Made by a program: the position numbers and the translations under genes. From NCBI RefSeq assembly GCF_000374585.1, contig NZ_KB894645.1:1-64000 (forward strand): DNA of 64,000 nt, in the 5' to 3' direction. The notes beneath the pieces are model-generated. The model worked only from the letters and a program-made list of their open reading frames with translations, was not told the origin of the DNA and searched no databases. Every line of letters starts with the position of its first letter. Position 1 is the stretch's first letter. Positions 1 to 9,011 of the stretch are shown here, piece after piece. The DNA is from Phocaeicola barnesiae DSM 18169 = JCM 13652 (GTDB lineage Bacteria; Bacteroidota; Bacteroidia; Bacteroidales; Bacteroidaceae).

Positions 1-1443
1 ACCAGCGAACTGCAACTGTGCGCCATCGGTCTTGTCTGTATAATAAAAGCGCAAGGTACAGCCTTCAGTGGTCTTAGCAAGTATCTCCGGTTTATATTCT
101 ATACTTGTCCCTTTGTCCCAACTTCCCAAATTGTGGGAACCAGTCCATACTTCAAGCTCTTCAGTCTGAGAAGGTGTTTCAGTTTCGCCGGAATCTTCAG
201 AACCGGAACTTTCTTCAGAATATACCGATACAGCATCCAGCGTTAATGCAACGGTAGAAGAAACACTAAAGCCGTTTGTAAAATCTCCCACCGCAAAAAC
301 CAATTGTCCGTTAGCCAAACCGGCAGGCAATGTATAAGTTTTCTGAGCTGCTCCACTTCTTGTTGCTGGTTGAGAAACAATCAACGTTGCAACAGTCACA
401 TCAGCATCCGTTCTGGAATATTCAATACAATAGACATCGGTTTCCGCTAAAGTCATATTCTGAGGGGCAATCTCAACTGAACTACCAACAGTTAAAGACT
501 GATCTTTCGCAAGTTCTGTTTTTGTTTTATTCTCAGTAGAGATTTCTGCTTCTGACGATATAATCCAACCGGTTGATTTTTCGTCTGTCCAATCATCAAT
601 CTCAATATTAGCGGTTATCAAATCAATAATCGTTTCTCCTTCTGTAGAGCCACCGGGTGAAGAAGTAGAAGACGATTGAAGTGACACAGGGAAAGTGTAT
701 TTTTTAGATCCTCCAAATGAGATATTCTCTACCGGACAGCGATAAGTTTTTCCACCTGAAGTCTGTATCACAATACTCCGGCCTTTACATCCCTCATCCG
801 GTATCACAATGACCTCATACGTTCCATTCGACTCAGCAAAATTGAGTGTAGAGTTATACTCATCTGTAGTGCTTACAGTTCCTGTAGCTACATCCACTAC
901 CCCATTGACACGCTGTTTATCAATGCGGACAGTGGCACCAGTCACAGCATTACCATCTGCATCATTAATCTGTAATGCAATCTTTGTCAGCTTATGCTGG
1001 AAATTCAAAGTAACATTGGTAGTGCCTGCTGTAATAGAAGGAGCCGATGCATACATGATATCATTTTTAGACAAGCTCTCATTCCCCAATGTAAATGTAT
1101 AGTTCCCATCAGTAATCGTTTCATTGTAAGGATATACGGCCATAAAACTTACCGTACTTTCATTTCCGGAATAAGTGATGGGATTTTCTGAGACAAACGA
1201 ATTCACATTACCCTCCGTATTCGCATACTTTACATTAATGTTCTGATATCCGGAAGCTGCATTTGTTTGCATGTACACACCGATTTCATCTCCAGCTTCC
1301 CAAGCAGTATCTGTAGCACGGCTTTCCACCATATACGTTGTAAAACGTACTCCGCCTCCATCAATATTGTTTAAAGAATCATCTTTGTCGCATCCCGACA
1401 AGAGTAGCCCTAAGGTCAAACCAACCAATAATGTCTTTTTCAT
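1..1443 (-). CDS. Fimbrillin-like surface lipoprotein, C-terminus cut by window edge
   Basis: Partial gene: 481 codons are visible and the frame is still open at base 1. The N-terminus is a lipoprotein signal with lipobox LLSGC (Cys18), so the mature protein should be lipid-anchored, probably at the surface. Residues of about 30-250 resemble Bacteroidales fimbrillin-family proteins (an early AGDEIGVYM stretch, then Ig-like beta strands). After a Ser/Glu-rich linker the visible C-terminus (roughly 430-481) starts a new module that resembles the C-terminal domain of the TIG protein at 5636-7633. An in-frame ATG two codons upstream (1449) is an alternative start. It follows the mannan operon on the same strand but is separated by a terminator and has its own -7 box, so it may be expressed separately. 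Family placement is by pattern only; the function as an adhesin or glycan binder is inference. Confidence 0.7.
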   Translation of the reverse strand, partial: MKKTLLVGLTLGLLLSGCDKDDSLNNIDGGGVRFTTYMVESRATDTAWEAGDEIGVYMQTNAASGYQNINVKYANTEGNVNSFVSENPITYSGNESTVSFMAVYPYNETITDGNYTFTLGNESLSKNDIMYASAPSITAGTTNVTLNFQHKLTKIALQINDADGNAVTGATVRIDKQRVNGVVDVATGTVSTTDEYNSTLNFAESNGTYEVIVIPDEGCKGRSIVIQTSGGKTYRCPVENISFGGSKKYTFPVSLQSSSTSSPGGSTEGETIIDLITANIEIDDWTDEKSTGWIISSEAEISTENKTKTELAKDQSLTVGSSVEIAPQNMTLAETDVYCIEYSRTDADVTVATLIVSQPATRSGAAQKTYTLPAGLANGQLVFAVGDFTNGFSVSSTVALTLDAVSVYSEESSGSEDSGETETPSQTEELEVWTGSHNLGSWDKGTSIEYKPEILAKTTEGCTLRFYYTDKTDGAQLQFAG

Positions 1444-1537
1444 AATCATGTTTTTTATAGTTAATAGAATTTATTGTTTTATCCAATGGGAACGAATAAC
1501 AAGGAGGCAGATAACTGGGACCTGTCATCTTTTGTTG

Positions 1538-1545
1538 CAAAGTTA
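1538..1545 (-). promoter_or_regulatory. Bacteroides-type -7 box for the fimbrillin-like gene
   Basis: Reading the minus strand the site is TAACTTTG, matching the Bacteroides consensus TAnnTTTG. It lies about 95 bases upstream of the fimbrillin-like start and downstream of the operon terminator. No clear -33 TTTG is visible. Confidence 0.4.
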
Positions 1546-1660
1546 ACGACTACCATCCACTTAAATTGATACTATTATATTCATAGCTAATACTCTTGTT
1601 TTTTCTGCAAAAAATGTATCACCAAAAGATTACAAAGGTTTTTCTGAAACCTGAAATCAT

Positions 1661-1715
1661 AAAAAAAGGTATCCGATTTATATCTTCAAAATCTGAAAGA
1701 TATAAACCAGATACC
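1661..1715 (-). terminator. Terminator of the mannan operon
   Basis: Between the GH130 gene and the fimbrillin-like gene is a long hairpin: the outer arms GGTATC (from 1668) and GATACC (to 1715) enclose further paired TTTATATCTTC/GAAAGATATAAA, and on the minus strand it is followed by seven U (1661-1667). It should end the susC-to-GH130 transcript. The 298-base gap 1444-1741 otherwise holds only the -7 box listed separately. Confidence 0.75.
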
Positions 1716-1741
1716 CTATCACCGTTATCCTGAACATTCTC

Positions 1742-2911
1742 TTACAGCAACTGCATATTCTTATCTATCAGTTTCTTCAAGGTCTCTACAGAAGCTGTAG
1801 TAGTCAGGCCGTCCTGTGGGGTGTTCATACAGTAATCCACCAACTTATCTATCGTAGAAACAGCCACGTGCATCCGAGTGTCCGAAGAAGCATAATAGAT
1901 GAATACCTTACCGTCCTCATCGGCAATCCAACCGTTGGTAAACAATACGTTCGATACGTCGCCGATACGTTCTTCGCCTTCCGGAGCCATGAAATAACCA
2001 CCTGGAGACGCAATAACTTTGGTCGGATCCTCCAACGAAGTCATATACATATACAGTACATAGCGCAATCCGGCAGCGCAACCACGTACACCATGAGCCA
2101 AGTGTAACCATCCTTTCGAAGTCTTGATAGGATGCGGCCCCTCACCATTCTTCACTTCCTTGATAGTATGATAAAACCGGCAGTCGATAATCTTTTCTTC
2201 CTTTACCTCGGCATGTGTAATATCATCCACCAATGCCCAGCCGATACCGCCACCACTACCGGCGTCAATGAATCCATCCTGCGGACGGGTATAGAACGCA
2301 TATTTACCGTCTACAAATTCCGGATGAAGCACCACGTTCCGCTGCTGGCTCTTCGATTTCAAATCCGGTAAGCGTTCCCAAGTCTTTAAATCTTTGGTAC
2401 GGGCAATGGCTGCAGTAGCCGTAGCCGATGACAAATCACCGGCCGGTGCATTGCTATCATGACGTTCGGCACAAAATATACCATATATCCAACCGTCTTC
2501 GTGAGCTGTCAGTCGCATATCATAGATATTGGTAGCCGGAATCACATCATCCGGCATCGTTACCGGATAATCCCAAAAGCGAAAATTATCTACCCCATTC
2601 GGACTTTCAGCCACTGCAAAGAACGACTTGCGGTCGGCGCCCTCCACACGCACCACCAATACATATTTCCCTTTCCATTTGATGGCACCGGAATTCATGG
2701 CTGCATTCATACCGATGCGTTCCATCAGGTACGGATTTGTCTTTTCATCCAGATCGTAACGCCAGAACACCGGCGTATGCGCTGCAGTAACCACCGGATA
2801 TTTATAACGGGTATAGACCCCGTTCCCGTCTGCCACCGGTTCATTCTTGCGGATAATCAAAGCTTCGTGCTTTGCAAACAATTCTTTTACTTGATTATCA
2901 AAGGTACTCAT
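1742..2911 (-). CDS. GH130 phosphorylase, probable 4-O-beta-D-mannosyl-D-glucose phosphorylase
   Basis: A 389-residue cytoplasmic-type protein with no signal peptide. It fits glycoside hydrolase family 130, five-bladed propeller phosphorylases that split beta-mannosides with phosphate. The general acid expected in the Bacteroides fragilis mannosylglucose phosphorylase (Asp131) falls exactly at Asp131 here, in NIYDMRL, and the length also fits that subfamily. The likely reaction is Man-beta-1,4-Glc plus phosphate to mannose-1-phosphate plus glucose. It is the last gene of the mannan operon, 3 bases after the upstream GH26 gene, and is followed by a strong terminator. In B. fragilis the enzyme works with a cellobiose 2-epimerase and a sugar transporter; neither is present in this window. 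A mannobiose or mannan-oligosaccharide phosphorylase is the alternative. Confidence 0.88.
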   Translation of the reverse strand: MSTFDNQVKELFAKHEALIIRKNEPVADGNGVYTRYKYPVVTAAHTPVFWRYDLDEKTNPYLMERIGMNAAMNSGAIKWKGKYVLVVRVEGADRKSFFAVAESPNGVDNFRFWDYPVTMPDDVIPATNIYDMRLTAHEDGWIYGIFCAERHDSNAPAGDLSSATATAAIARTKDLKTWERLPDLKSKSQQRNVVLHPEFVDGKYAFYTRPQDGFIDAGSGGGIGWALVDDITHAEVKEEKIIDCRFYHTIKEVKNGEGPHPIKTSKGWLHLAHGVRGCAAGLRYVLYMYMTSLEDPTKVIASPGGYFMAPEGEERIGDVSNVLFTNGWIADEDGKVFIYYASSDTRMHVAVSTIDKLVDYCMNTPQDGLTTTASVETLKKLIDKNMQLL

Positions 2912-2914
2912 AAT

Positions 2915-4036
2915 TTATTTCGTTTTCTCAATTTGTTTCATGTCTTCTGCAAATAGTGTTTTCGGATGCTCGTAGAAACGGACAAAATCGGCTGCCGAGA
3001 CTTGTCCCGGATAAGGGGCATAATAGTGGTTTTCACGTTCACGTGCATTCCGCCATACCAATACATAACTGATAGGGTATTTTTCAATGGCCGGCAGCAA
3101 GGTACCTGTCCACCAAAGAGAATCCGGAATGGTTTCATATCCGGTTTCTGTCACCGCCATCGCCTTCCCGTGCGCCTTGCTCACCTGAGTCATGATAGTC
3201 AATGCACCCTCCAGATTTTTGCCAAATGTATCTTTGTCATACTGATAGGCATCTACCCCAATAAGGTCTACGATTTCATCCCCCGGATAGCGTTCCAAGT
3301 ATTCCGTAGAATCTTTCGGTTCAGTTCCCGGCGAATAGGCATAAAGAAGCTGGGTAGCCCCCTTCTCCTGCATCCGGTCGTAGGTTATTTTCCACAATGC
3401 TTTATAATCCTCGGTAGAGCACAGATTCTGTCCCCACCAGAACCAGCTTCCGGTATGTTCGTGCCACGGACGGAAAAGTACCGGAACTTTCGTGCCGTCG
3501 GCAGTCCGAATCGAATTCAGGTAATCGGCTACTTTATCGAGCCAGCCCATGAACTTGTCATGATTGACACCACCCGGCAATACCGATTTCACTACCGTAG
3601 AATCACTGACATCCCAGGAATCCTTTCCAGTCACCGGATTATCCACATGCCAGCTGAAAGAAACCATTCCACCCCGTTCATACTGGGCGACCACTTCCTG
3701 ACGGATGCGGGCCAACGAAACATTATCCAGATTCTTATCGCCATAAATTTCCATCCGTCCCAAATCGAACGACATGACAGCCGGATAATCTCCGCATACG
3801 CTCTTCACATCACTGCGGGCAGAATCACCGTCCCAGCCGATACCGTATACCGGATCGTCATGATGACCAAACATGAATTTTCCTTGCTGAGCGACAGCAT
3901 TCAGCCTTTCTAACATGGTATGGGCTTCTAAACTTTTCCTTTCAGAAACTACCGGATTTTTTCCACTATTAGAACAGGCTGATGAAAGACAAGTCACAAT
4001 AGATATTCCTAAAATAAGTTTGAATGAATTTTTCAT
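2915..4036 (-). CDS. GH26 beta-mannanase or mannobiohydrolase, lipoprotein
   Basis: A 373-residue protein starting at the ATG at 4036, which puts a lipoprotein signal with lipobox LSSAC (Cys21) at the N-terminus; an upstream in-frame extension to 4078 would bury it. It is a single GH26 (beta/alpha)8 domain. The acid/base Glu193 lies in FRPWHEHTGSWFWWG and the nucleophile Glu297 in AVTETGYE, both standard GH26 signatures. GH26 enzymes cut beta-1,4-mannan; with no extra domains this copy resembles the exo-acting, mannobiose-releasing Bacteroides enzymes such as BoMan26A or ManA, though exo versus endo action cannot be read from sequence by eye. It would feed disaccharides to the GH130 gene 3 bases downstream. 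Confidence 0.9.
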   Translation of the reverse strand: MKNSFKLILGISIVTCLSSACSNSGKNPVVSERKSLEAHTMLERLNAVAQQGKFMFGHHDDPVYGIGWDGDSARSDVKSVCGDYPAVMSFDLGRMEIYGDKNLDNVSLARIRQEVVAQYERGGMVSFSWHVDNPVTGKDSWDVSDSTVVKSVLPGGVNHDKFMGWLDKVADYLNSIRTADGTKVPVLFRPWHEHTGSWFWWGQNLCSTEDYKALWKITYDRMQEKGATQLLYAYSPGTEPKDSTEYLERYPGDEIVDLIGVDAYQYDKDTFGKNLEGALTIMTQVSKAHGKAMAVTETGYETIPDSLWWTGTLLPAIEKYPISYVLVWRNARERENHYYAPYPGQVSAADFVRFYEHPKTLFAEDMKQIEKTK

Positions 4037-4179
4037 AAGAATCAGCTTTAAATGATATAGCAAAGATAGACTTTCCATTCATTGATTTCTGATACTATTT
4101 TAACAGAATCAAATAGTAAAAAGGTCAGTAGCTCTGTATGATGAAAAAGGCTTCACCATACAGAGTTCCACCCGATTCC

Positions 4180-5559
4180 CTACAATTTATTCATAGCTTC
4201 TTTCACTGCCTCACGATCCAATACATTCTCAGACTGGAAAGCAGATTTCCACCAAGCCTTATCGGCATGTGGCTTAACTGCATCTCCTTCGCCTACTGTT
4301 CCATACCAAGGCATAAACCACGACCAGAAAACTCCTGCATTCCATTGTGCTGAGATATCTCCGATAGGTTCACTCTTCTCTCCATCCGCATAATAACCGC
4401 ATTCGGTCAAAGCAATCATTCTATCACCATACAATTCAGTCAAGGCTTTAAATTCCTCAGCACATTCTTCCACCGTCTTCCCATAAAGATCACGACCAAT
4501 AATATCTACATATTCATCGCCTGGATACCATGCTGCATCATCTTTGTTTTCCGAAGTCCATACCCAAATCAAGTTATCCAAACCCTGTTCCTTGAAATAA
4601 TTGAACATCATCACCCACAATGCCTTGAAACTATCTGCATCTCTACCCCACCAGAAGAACTGACCGGCAGCTTCATGCAACGGGCGCCATAGCACAGGAA
4701 TCTTTGCAGCCTGCAGTTGTTTCAACATTACTGCCACCTTTTCTAGGTCAGCTTTTACAATGCCATTTTCCCAAGAACCATCTTCTGTCACTTTCTGAGC
4801 ATTGAAGTCAGTCTCGGACATAGTAGCCGTATAATCGTCAATTCCACTATCGGCCTTTTTCGGGACATTCCAATGCCACATACAAGAAACAATACCACCC
4901 GCTTTAGCCCAATTCGTTACCGGAGAAATATCACTATAATCAATCCAGTTCGATGGAGAATAACGCATGTGCATATAGTCGAACGTATTCAGAGCCGGAT
5001 AATGTCCGGTCCAAGCATTTACTTGTTCAGCCTCATCTGTATTCCAAGCCACATTTGCCATAATACCTGATATAGTTTTCTTTCCATAATTTTCAATCAG
5101 GAACTTATACAGTTTTTCGGCTTCTTGTGAAGTAGCCATCACCAATTTCGAATGTAAATCCAAGGTACTGAAGCTCACAGAAAAAGCTGGAGCCGACATC
5201 TGATTAGGACCAGTCACCAATCCCTCAGGGATTGTTATTGTATAATCAGTTGCTCTAGAAGGCGCACTTACGGTCAATGTCAAAGTATCACTTTTACCAT
5301 ATACCAGACCGTTGCGAATATGCCCATCATTGCTGACAGTAATCTGAGCCGTATCAGCGGCTGCAAAAAATACATTTTTATCGTAAGCTAACTTCAATAT
5401 AAAGTCTCCAGCTTTCACTGAAGCGCCATCAGTCAAAGAAGCATAAACCAAAGCCGGTGCATCTACAGCCGGTATTTCATGTTCTACATCGGTATTACAA
5501 GCAGTAAAAGATACAGGAACTGCCAATGCCAACATCCATTTCATTATATTATTCTTCAT
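4180..5559 (-). CDS. GH26 endo-beta-mannanase with N-terminal Ig-like domain, lipoprotein
   Basis: A 459-residue lipoprotein (lipobox SFTAC, Cys21) when started at the ATG at 5559, which has an A-rich leader. Residues of about 35-135 form an Ig-like module with an acidic, Thr-rich sequence, then a GH26 catalytic domain fills the rest. The acid/base Glu296 is in WRPLHEAAGQFFWWG and the nucleophile Glu386 is in ALTECGYY. The sequence is clearly divergent from the other GH26 in the operon, which suggests different roles: this one, with its spacer domain, is a good candidate for the surface endo-mannanase that makes oligosaccharides for SusC/D. It lies between the TIG glycan-binding protein and the second GH26. 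Confidence 0.9.
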   Translation of the reverse strand: MKNNIMKWMLALAVPVSFTACNTDVEHEIPAVDAPALVYASLTDGASVKAGDFILKLAYDKNVFFAAADTAQITVSNDGHIRNGLVYGKSDTLTLTVSAPSRATDYTITIPEGLVTGPNQMSAPAFSVSFSTLDLHSKLVMATSQEAEKLYKFLIENYGKKTISGIMANVAWNTDEAEQVNAWTGHYPALNTFDYMHMRYSPSNWIDYSDISPVTNWAKAGGIVSCMWHWNVPKKADSGIDDYTATMSETDFNAQKVTEDGSWENGIVKADLEKVAVMLKQLQAAKIPVLWRPLHEAAGQFFWWGRDADSFKALWVMMFNYFKEQGLDNLIWVWTSENKDDAAWYPGDEYVDIIGRDLYGKTVEECAEEFKALTELYGDRMIALTECGYYADGEKSEPIGDISAQWNAGVFWSWFMPWYGTVGEGDAVKPHADKAWWKSAFQSENVLDREAVKEAMNKL

Positions 5560-5635
5560 ACATATACTTTTTTTGTTGGAGCTTGAGCCCATCCCATGTA
5601 AGTAACAGACTCAAGCTACGTAATACAGTTAGTTT

Positions 5636-7633
5636 TTATTTTAAGGTAATCTTAGTCATCGTAAAATTACAGCCCGTCACTACCAGACCACTGTTATTTC
5701 CATCGGACAATACTGCCAGATCTTCTGCCGTCAGCGTAGCAGAGAAACTGGTAGACCCAGCCTCAAGACTAACTGCCGGAATAGTAGGTAATGCAGCCCA
5801 ACCAATACCGCAACCTCCTAAACGGAGTTGCCAATCTGTAGTAGCCGTATTCAAGGTATAATAGACAGTAATGACTGTTCCCGGTTCTACTGAACTCCAG
5901 TCATATCCATTCCAACCAAGGTCCTGATTACCTTCCCACGACGAAGTTGTCGTAAATGTACCTTCCCAAATAACCGTTTCAGGACGTTCCGTCGGAATGA
6001 AGGAAATCGAATAGTTGATAACGGTTTCTGCTGACACCAATTCTACAGATGTATCTTTTCCGGCAGTTCCAGGTATCTGAATCATCAGTTGATTTCCAGA
6101 AAGTATATATTGCACCGTAACCCCATCTATTCTAATTTCTGTAAGTTTATCGCCGTTTGCCACTTCAAATGTCACTACCTCTCCAGCATGATATTCGCCG
6201 TCCAGTGAACTTACGATATAACAAGCAGCAGGTACATCTATCGTTAAATCCAACTCAGAGACCTCCTCACCATTCTCCATCTTCAAAGTCACAATTCCAC
6301 TTTCAGCCTGTGCTGGAACCGATACGACCAGTTCTGTTTCAGATTTTGACAGAATGGTTCCTTCCAGACCATTGGCAAATACAACGGCAGACACCAAATC
6401 CAGGTTTTCACCATGAATAATGGCTTTCTCGCCAGCTTTCACTCCTTGTCCGCATGACAGATTCGCAGGTTTAGCTGTTTCAATAAAAACAGTGACGGTA
6501 GCACCGCTACCAGTATTCAATATCAGTTCTCCGCTTACAGTTCCTTCTGGAACTACCACTACAACCTCTTCCGAAGAAGAAGAAAGCGGCTGTACAGCTT
6601 CTGTAACTCCCGGGAATACTACCGTTGTAATCAACTCCATGTTTTCACCGTTCAGTGTCAGTTTCTGCCCTGCACGAACACCTGAAGCCGGTGTGACTGT
6701 AACCTTATCTGGCATTGCAACTTCCAAACGGGCAATTTCAATCTCCACTCCAGAAGCCGGAAGCGCATAAACAGTACCGTTCGTAATTGTTGCAGGAAGC
6801 ATAAAAGTGATCGATTCATTTTCAGAAGAATATACAAAATCCACTGTATCACCGTTCGGCATCCTTATTTCTCTTACCAAATCTAGATCTTTTCCAGTCA
6901 CAGTTACTTGCTCACCCGGTTTCTTTCCTTTTAAATCAATAACACCATTCACAGTTGGTAATATCACTTGTAATTCCTGTTCAGAATAAAGTTGATTTGG
7001 AATTTCTGCGCCATCGGAAAGGATAATTTTACCAGTCTTTGCCTCTTCTGGAACAAGTACCTGAATTTCGTTACGTGTATGCTTCAGGAACTTGTCGGCA
7101 GTTCTATCCGACTGCGTTTCTCCTGTATCTTCTTCCACTATAATACCATCAGATACGATAACATTGTCTGCAAAGATAACCTGATGTATCAGATTCAGGT
7201 ATTCACCTTGAATCGTCAACACATCCCCTGGTTTTACGATTTCTGGTGAAAAACTTTCTACAGAAATCGGTTCAGAATAAGTCAACTTGGTTTTTGTTGT
7301 AATGCTTTCTCCATTCTGGAAAATCAAAGTGACATAACCCGGTTCAGCCGTTTGAGGAACAGTCACACGGATTTCCTCAGAACTGATAACCGTTATATCC
7401 GTTATATTTTCACATCCCGGAATTACTACAGCCGTAACCTGATCCAAACCACAACCTAAGAAGCGAAGTTCACCTCCACGTGCAACAGGACTTGGTCCGA
7501 ATACATTCAGACTGATTCCTCCTTTGTAAGGATTAGTATCCAAATCATCCTCATCACAAGCAGTGAATGCAAAGCAGCTTAATAACATCAAGCACACTAT
7601 CCATAATGCTGATAATTTATATCTCTTATTCAT
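5636..7633 (-). CDS. Surface glycan-binding lipoprotein with tandem IPT/TIG domains and a C-terminal binding module
   Basis: A 665-residue lipoprotein (lipobox AFTAC, Cys26). Residues of about 38-548 are a string of roughly six Ig-like IPT/TIG repeats, each with the pattern of a conserved Gly-rich turn (GENLDLV-like) followed by a Val-rich strand and a short Pro. Residues 550-665 form a separate module rich in Trp, Tyr and Gly (VIWEGTF, GYDWSS, VYYTLNTAT) that looks like a jelly-roll carbohydrate-binding domain. It has no catalytic motif. Its place directly after the SusD and SGBP genes and before the mannanases, 20 bases downstream of the previous gene, argues that it captures mannan at the cell surface. 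The TIG stalk would project the terminal module outward. Substrate binding is inferred from context. Confidence 0.82.
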   Translation of the reverse strand: MNKRYKLSALWIVCLMLLSCFAFTACDEDDLDTNPYKGGISLNVFGPSPVARGGELRFLGCGLDQVTAVVIPGCENITDITVISSEEIRVTVPQTAEPGYVTLIFQNGESITTKTKLTYSEPISVESFSPEIVKPGDVLTIQGEYLNLIHQVIFADNVIVSDGIIVEEDTGETQSDRTADKFLKHTRNEIQVLVPEEAKTGKIILSDGAEIPNQLYSEQELQVILPTVNGVIDLKGKKPGEQVTVTGKDLDLVREIRMPNGDTVDFVYSSENESITFMLPATITNGTVYALPASGVEIEIARLEVAMPDKVTVTPASGVRAGQKLTLNGENMELITTVVFPGVTEAVQPLSSSSEEVVVVVPEGTVSGELILNTGSGATVTVFIETAKPANLSCGQGVKAGEKAIIHGENLDLVSAVVFANGLEGTILSKSETELVVSVPAQAESGIVTLKMENGEEVSELDLTIDVPAACYIVSSLDGEYHAGEVVTFEVANGDKLTEIRIDGVTVQYILSGNQLMIQIPGTAGKDTSVELVSAETVINYSISFIPTERPETVIWEGTFTTTSSWEGNQDLGWNGYDWSSVEPGTVITVYYTLNTATTDWQLRLGGCGIGWAALPTIPAVSLEAGSTSFSATLTAEDLAVLSDGNNSGLVVTGCNFTMTKITLK

Positions 7634-7653
7634 ATATCTAATTCTTTATAATA

Positions 7654-9003
7654 TTATTCTATCGGAACCACTCGAATATTATCCATACAGATGATTGGTT
7701 CACATTCTTTTCCATCTGTACCACCTCCACGCAAGAAAATACTTAGACCGGCAAATCTCTCTGACGTAAATTCAACCTCTCCGGCAAGTCCTGAAACCAA
7801 TTTATTGAATTCTGACATTTTTAGCGTAACGGTTACCCACTGATTATCCGTATCATACGAACCGGTATCTTCCCAAGGTACCCATACACCACGCGGCGCC
7901 TTACCTTCTTCGTGACTTTCATCATCATTCCAGATATAATCCTGAGTCTGATTATTCATTGAGACTTCATCTAAAGTAGTAAATCTGAACTGCATACCCT
8001 CGGCCATCCAAGGATTGGAAGTAGGAACATATACTTCAAACTTCAATGCCAATTCATCTACCTTATATTGTTTCAATATTTCTTCAAATTGCGGCAGATT
8101 GTAGAGTGGCACACAACCTTGTGTTGCATTCGGGTCCGGCCAGTACATCATCATATATTCTCCAGGAGTCTGCCATTGACCACCAGACAAAGAAGCAGGA
8201 CCGAATACAAGATAATTCCCGTCAATCGGAGGGACGGAAGCGATAATTTGTCCTTTCTTCTCGTTATCACCGTTCCATGAATTTCCTGCAGACAAAGCGC
8301 CTTCATACTTTCCATCCCAATCGAATAGAATATTACGAGTATCTTTATATTGGAAAGTGGATTGGCCGGTTCCATAAATGGATGTTACCTGAACATAACC
8401 TTGAAGTGCACCTTCTGGTACAATGAAACTCACAGCTGTCTTTGATACATTTGTAATCTGATCTCCTTCTACTGTGACGCCACCTGGCATAGAGATAGTT
8501 AAAGGTATGTTCGGATCATCCACAAAATAATCTCCATAAAGGACAGCTTCACTTCCAGCAGGAGCATATTCACAACTCATGGAATTTATTTCCGGAGCTG
8601 GAACCATGATCCTAAAATCATAATCTACAATCTCACCGGATTTAGTAACCATATAGATTTTATCTGTTACCTCTTCCGGGATCGTTTTTGGAATATCCAC
8701 CAAGATGGTATGATCAGTCATATAACTGGTATTCAATGTAGCTTTCTGATCATTGAAATAAAGTTCATATATACTCCGCAGGTTATCACCGACCAAACAA
8801 ATTGTATTACCTAAATAAGCTCCGACGAACAAGGAATCGGCTTCTTCCGGCAATGGAGAACGTACATATTTCAAAGTAGGGATTCCATCGGCAATTTCAT
8901 ATTTATCCGGTTGATCTTCGCAAGCTGTCATGAAACAGCCAGAAACAGCTAAAGCCGCAACAAAAAACCAATTTATATATTTTGCTTTCATTTGATGTTT
9001 CAT
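7654..9003 (-). CDS. Surface glycan-binding protein (SGBP-B/SusE-position type), lipoprotein
   Basis: A 449-residue lipoprotein with two possible lipobox cysteines (Cys23 in VSGC, Cys28 in FMTAC). The first half has two Ig/TIG-like domains; the second half (about 220-449) resembles the C-terminal xyloglucan-binding-type domain of Bacteroides SGBP-B proteins, with many Trp and Tyr residues (NSWNGDNEK, MMMYWPD, GVWVPWEDTG) and an end sequence MDNIRVVP that is typical of this group. It begins 8 bases after the SusD stop, in the usual third position of a Sus-like operon. An ATG four codons in (8991) is an alternative start. Binding of mannan or glucomannan is inferred from the locus. Confidence 0.82.
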   Translation of the reverse strand: MKHQMKAKYINWFFVAALAVSGCFMTACEDQPDKYEIADGIPTLKYVRSPLPEEADSLFVGAYLGNTICLVGDNLRSIYELYFNDQKATLNTSYMTDHTILVDIPKTIPEEVTDKIYMVTKSGEIVDYDFRIMVPAPEINSMSCEYAPAGSEAVLYGDYFVDDPNIPLTISMPGGVTVEGDQITNVSKTAVSFIVPEGALQGYVQVTSIYGTGQSTFQYKDTRNILFDWDGKYEGALSAGNSWNGDNEKKGQIIASVPPIDGNYLVFGPASLSGGQWQTPGEYMMMYWPDPNATQGCVPLYNLPQFEEILKQYKVDELALKFEVYVPTSNPWMAEGMQFRFTTLDEVSMNNQTQDYIWNDDESHEEGKAPRGVWVPWEDTGSYDTDNQWVTVTLKMSEFNKLVSGLAGEVEFTSERFAGLSIFLRGGGTDGKECEPIICMDNIRVVPIE

Positions 9004-9011
9004 TAAAAAGA

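Noticed and set aside
2966..3913. 315-codon open frame on the plus strand
   Set aside because: Antisense to a GH26 gene with clear catalytic motifs; shadow frame. The same applies to 15500-16504, 39296-40153 and 49618-50811.
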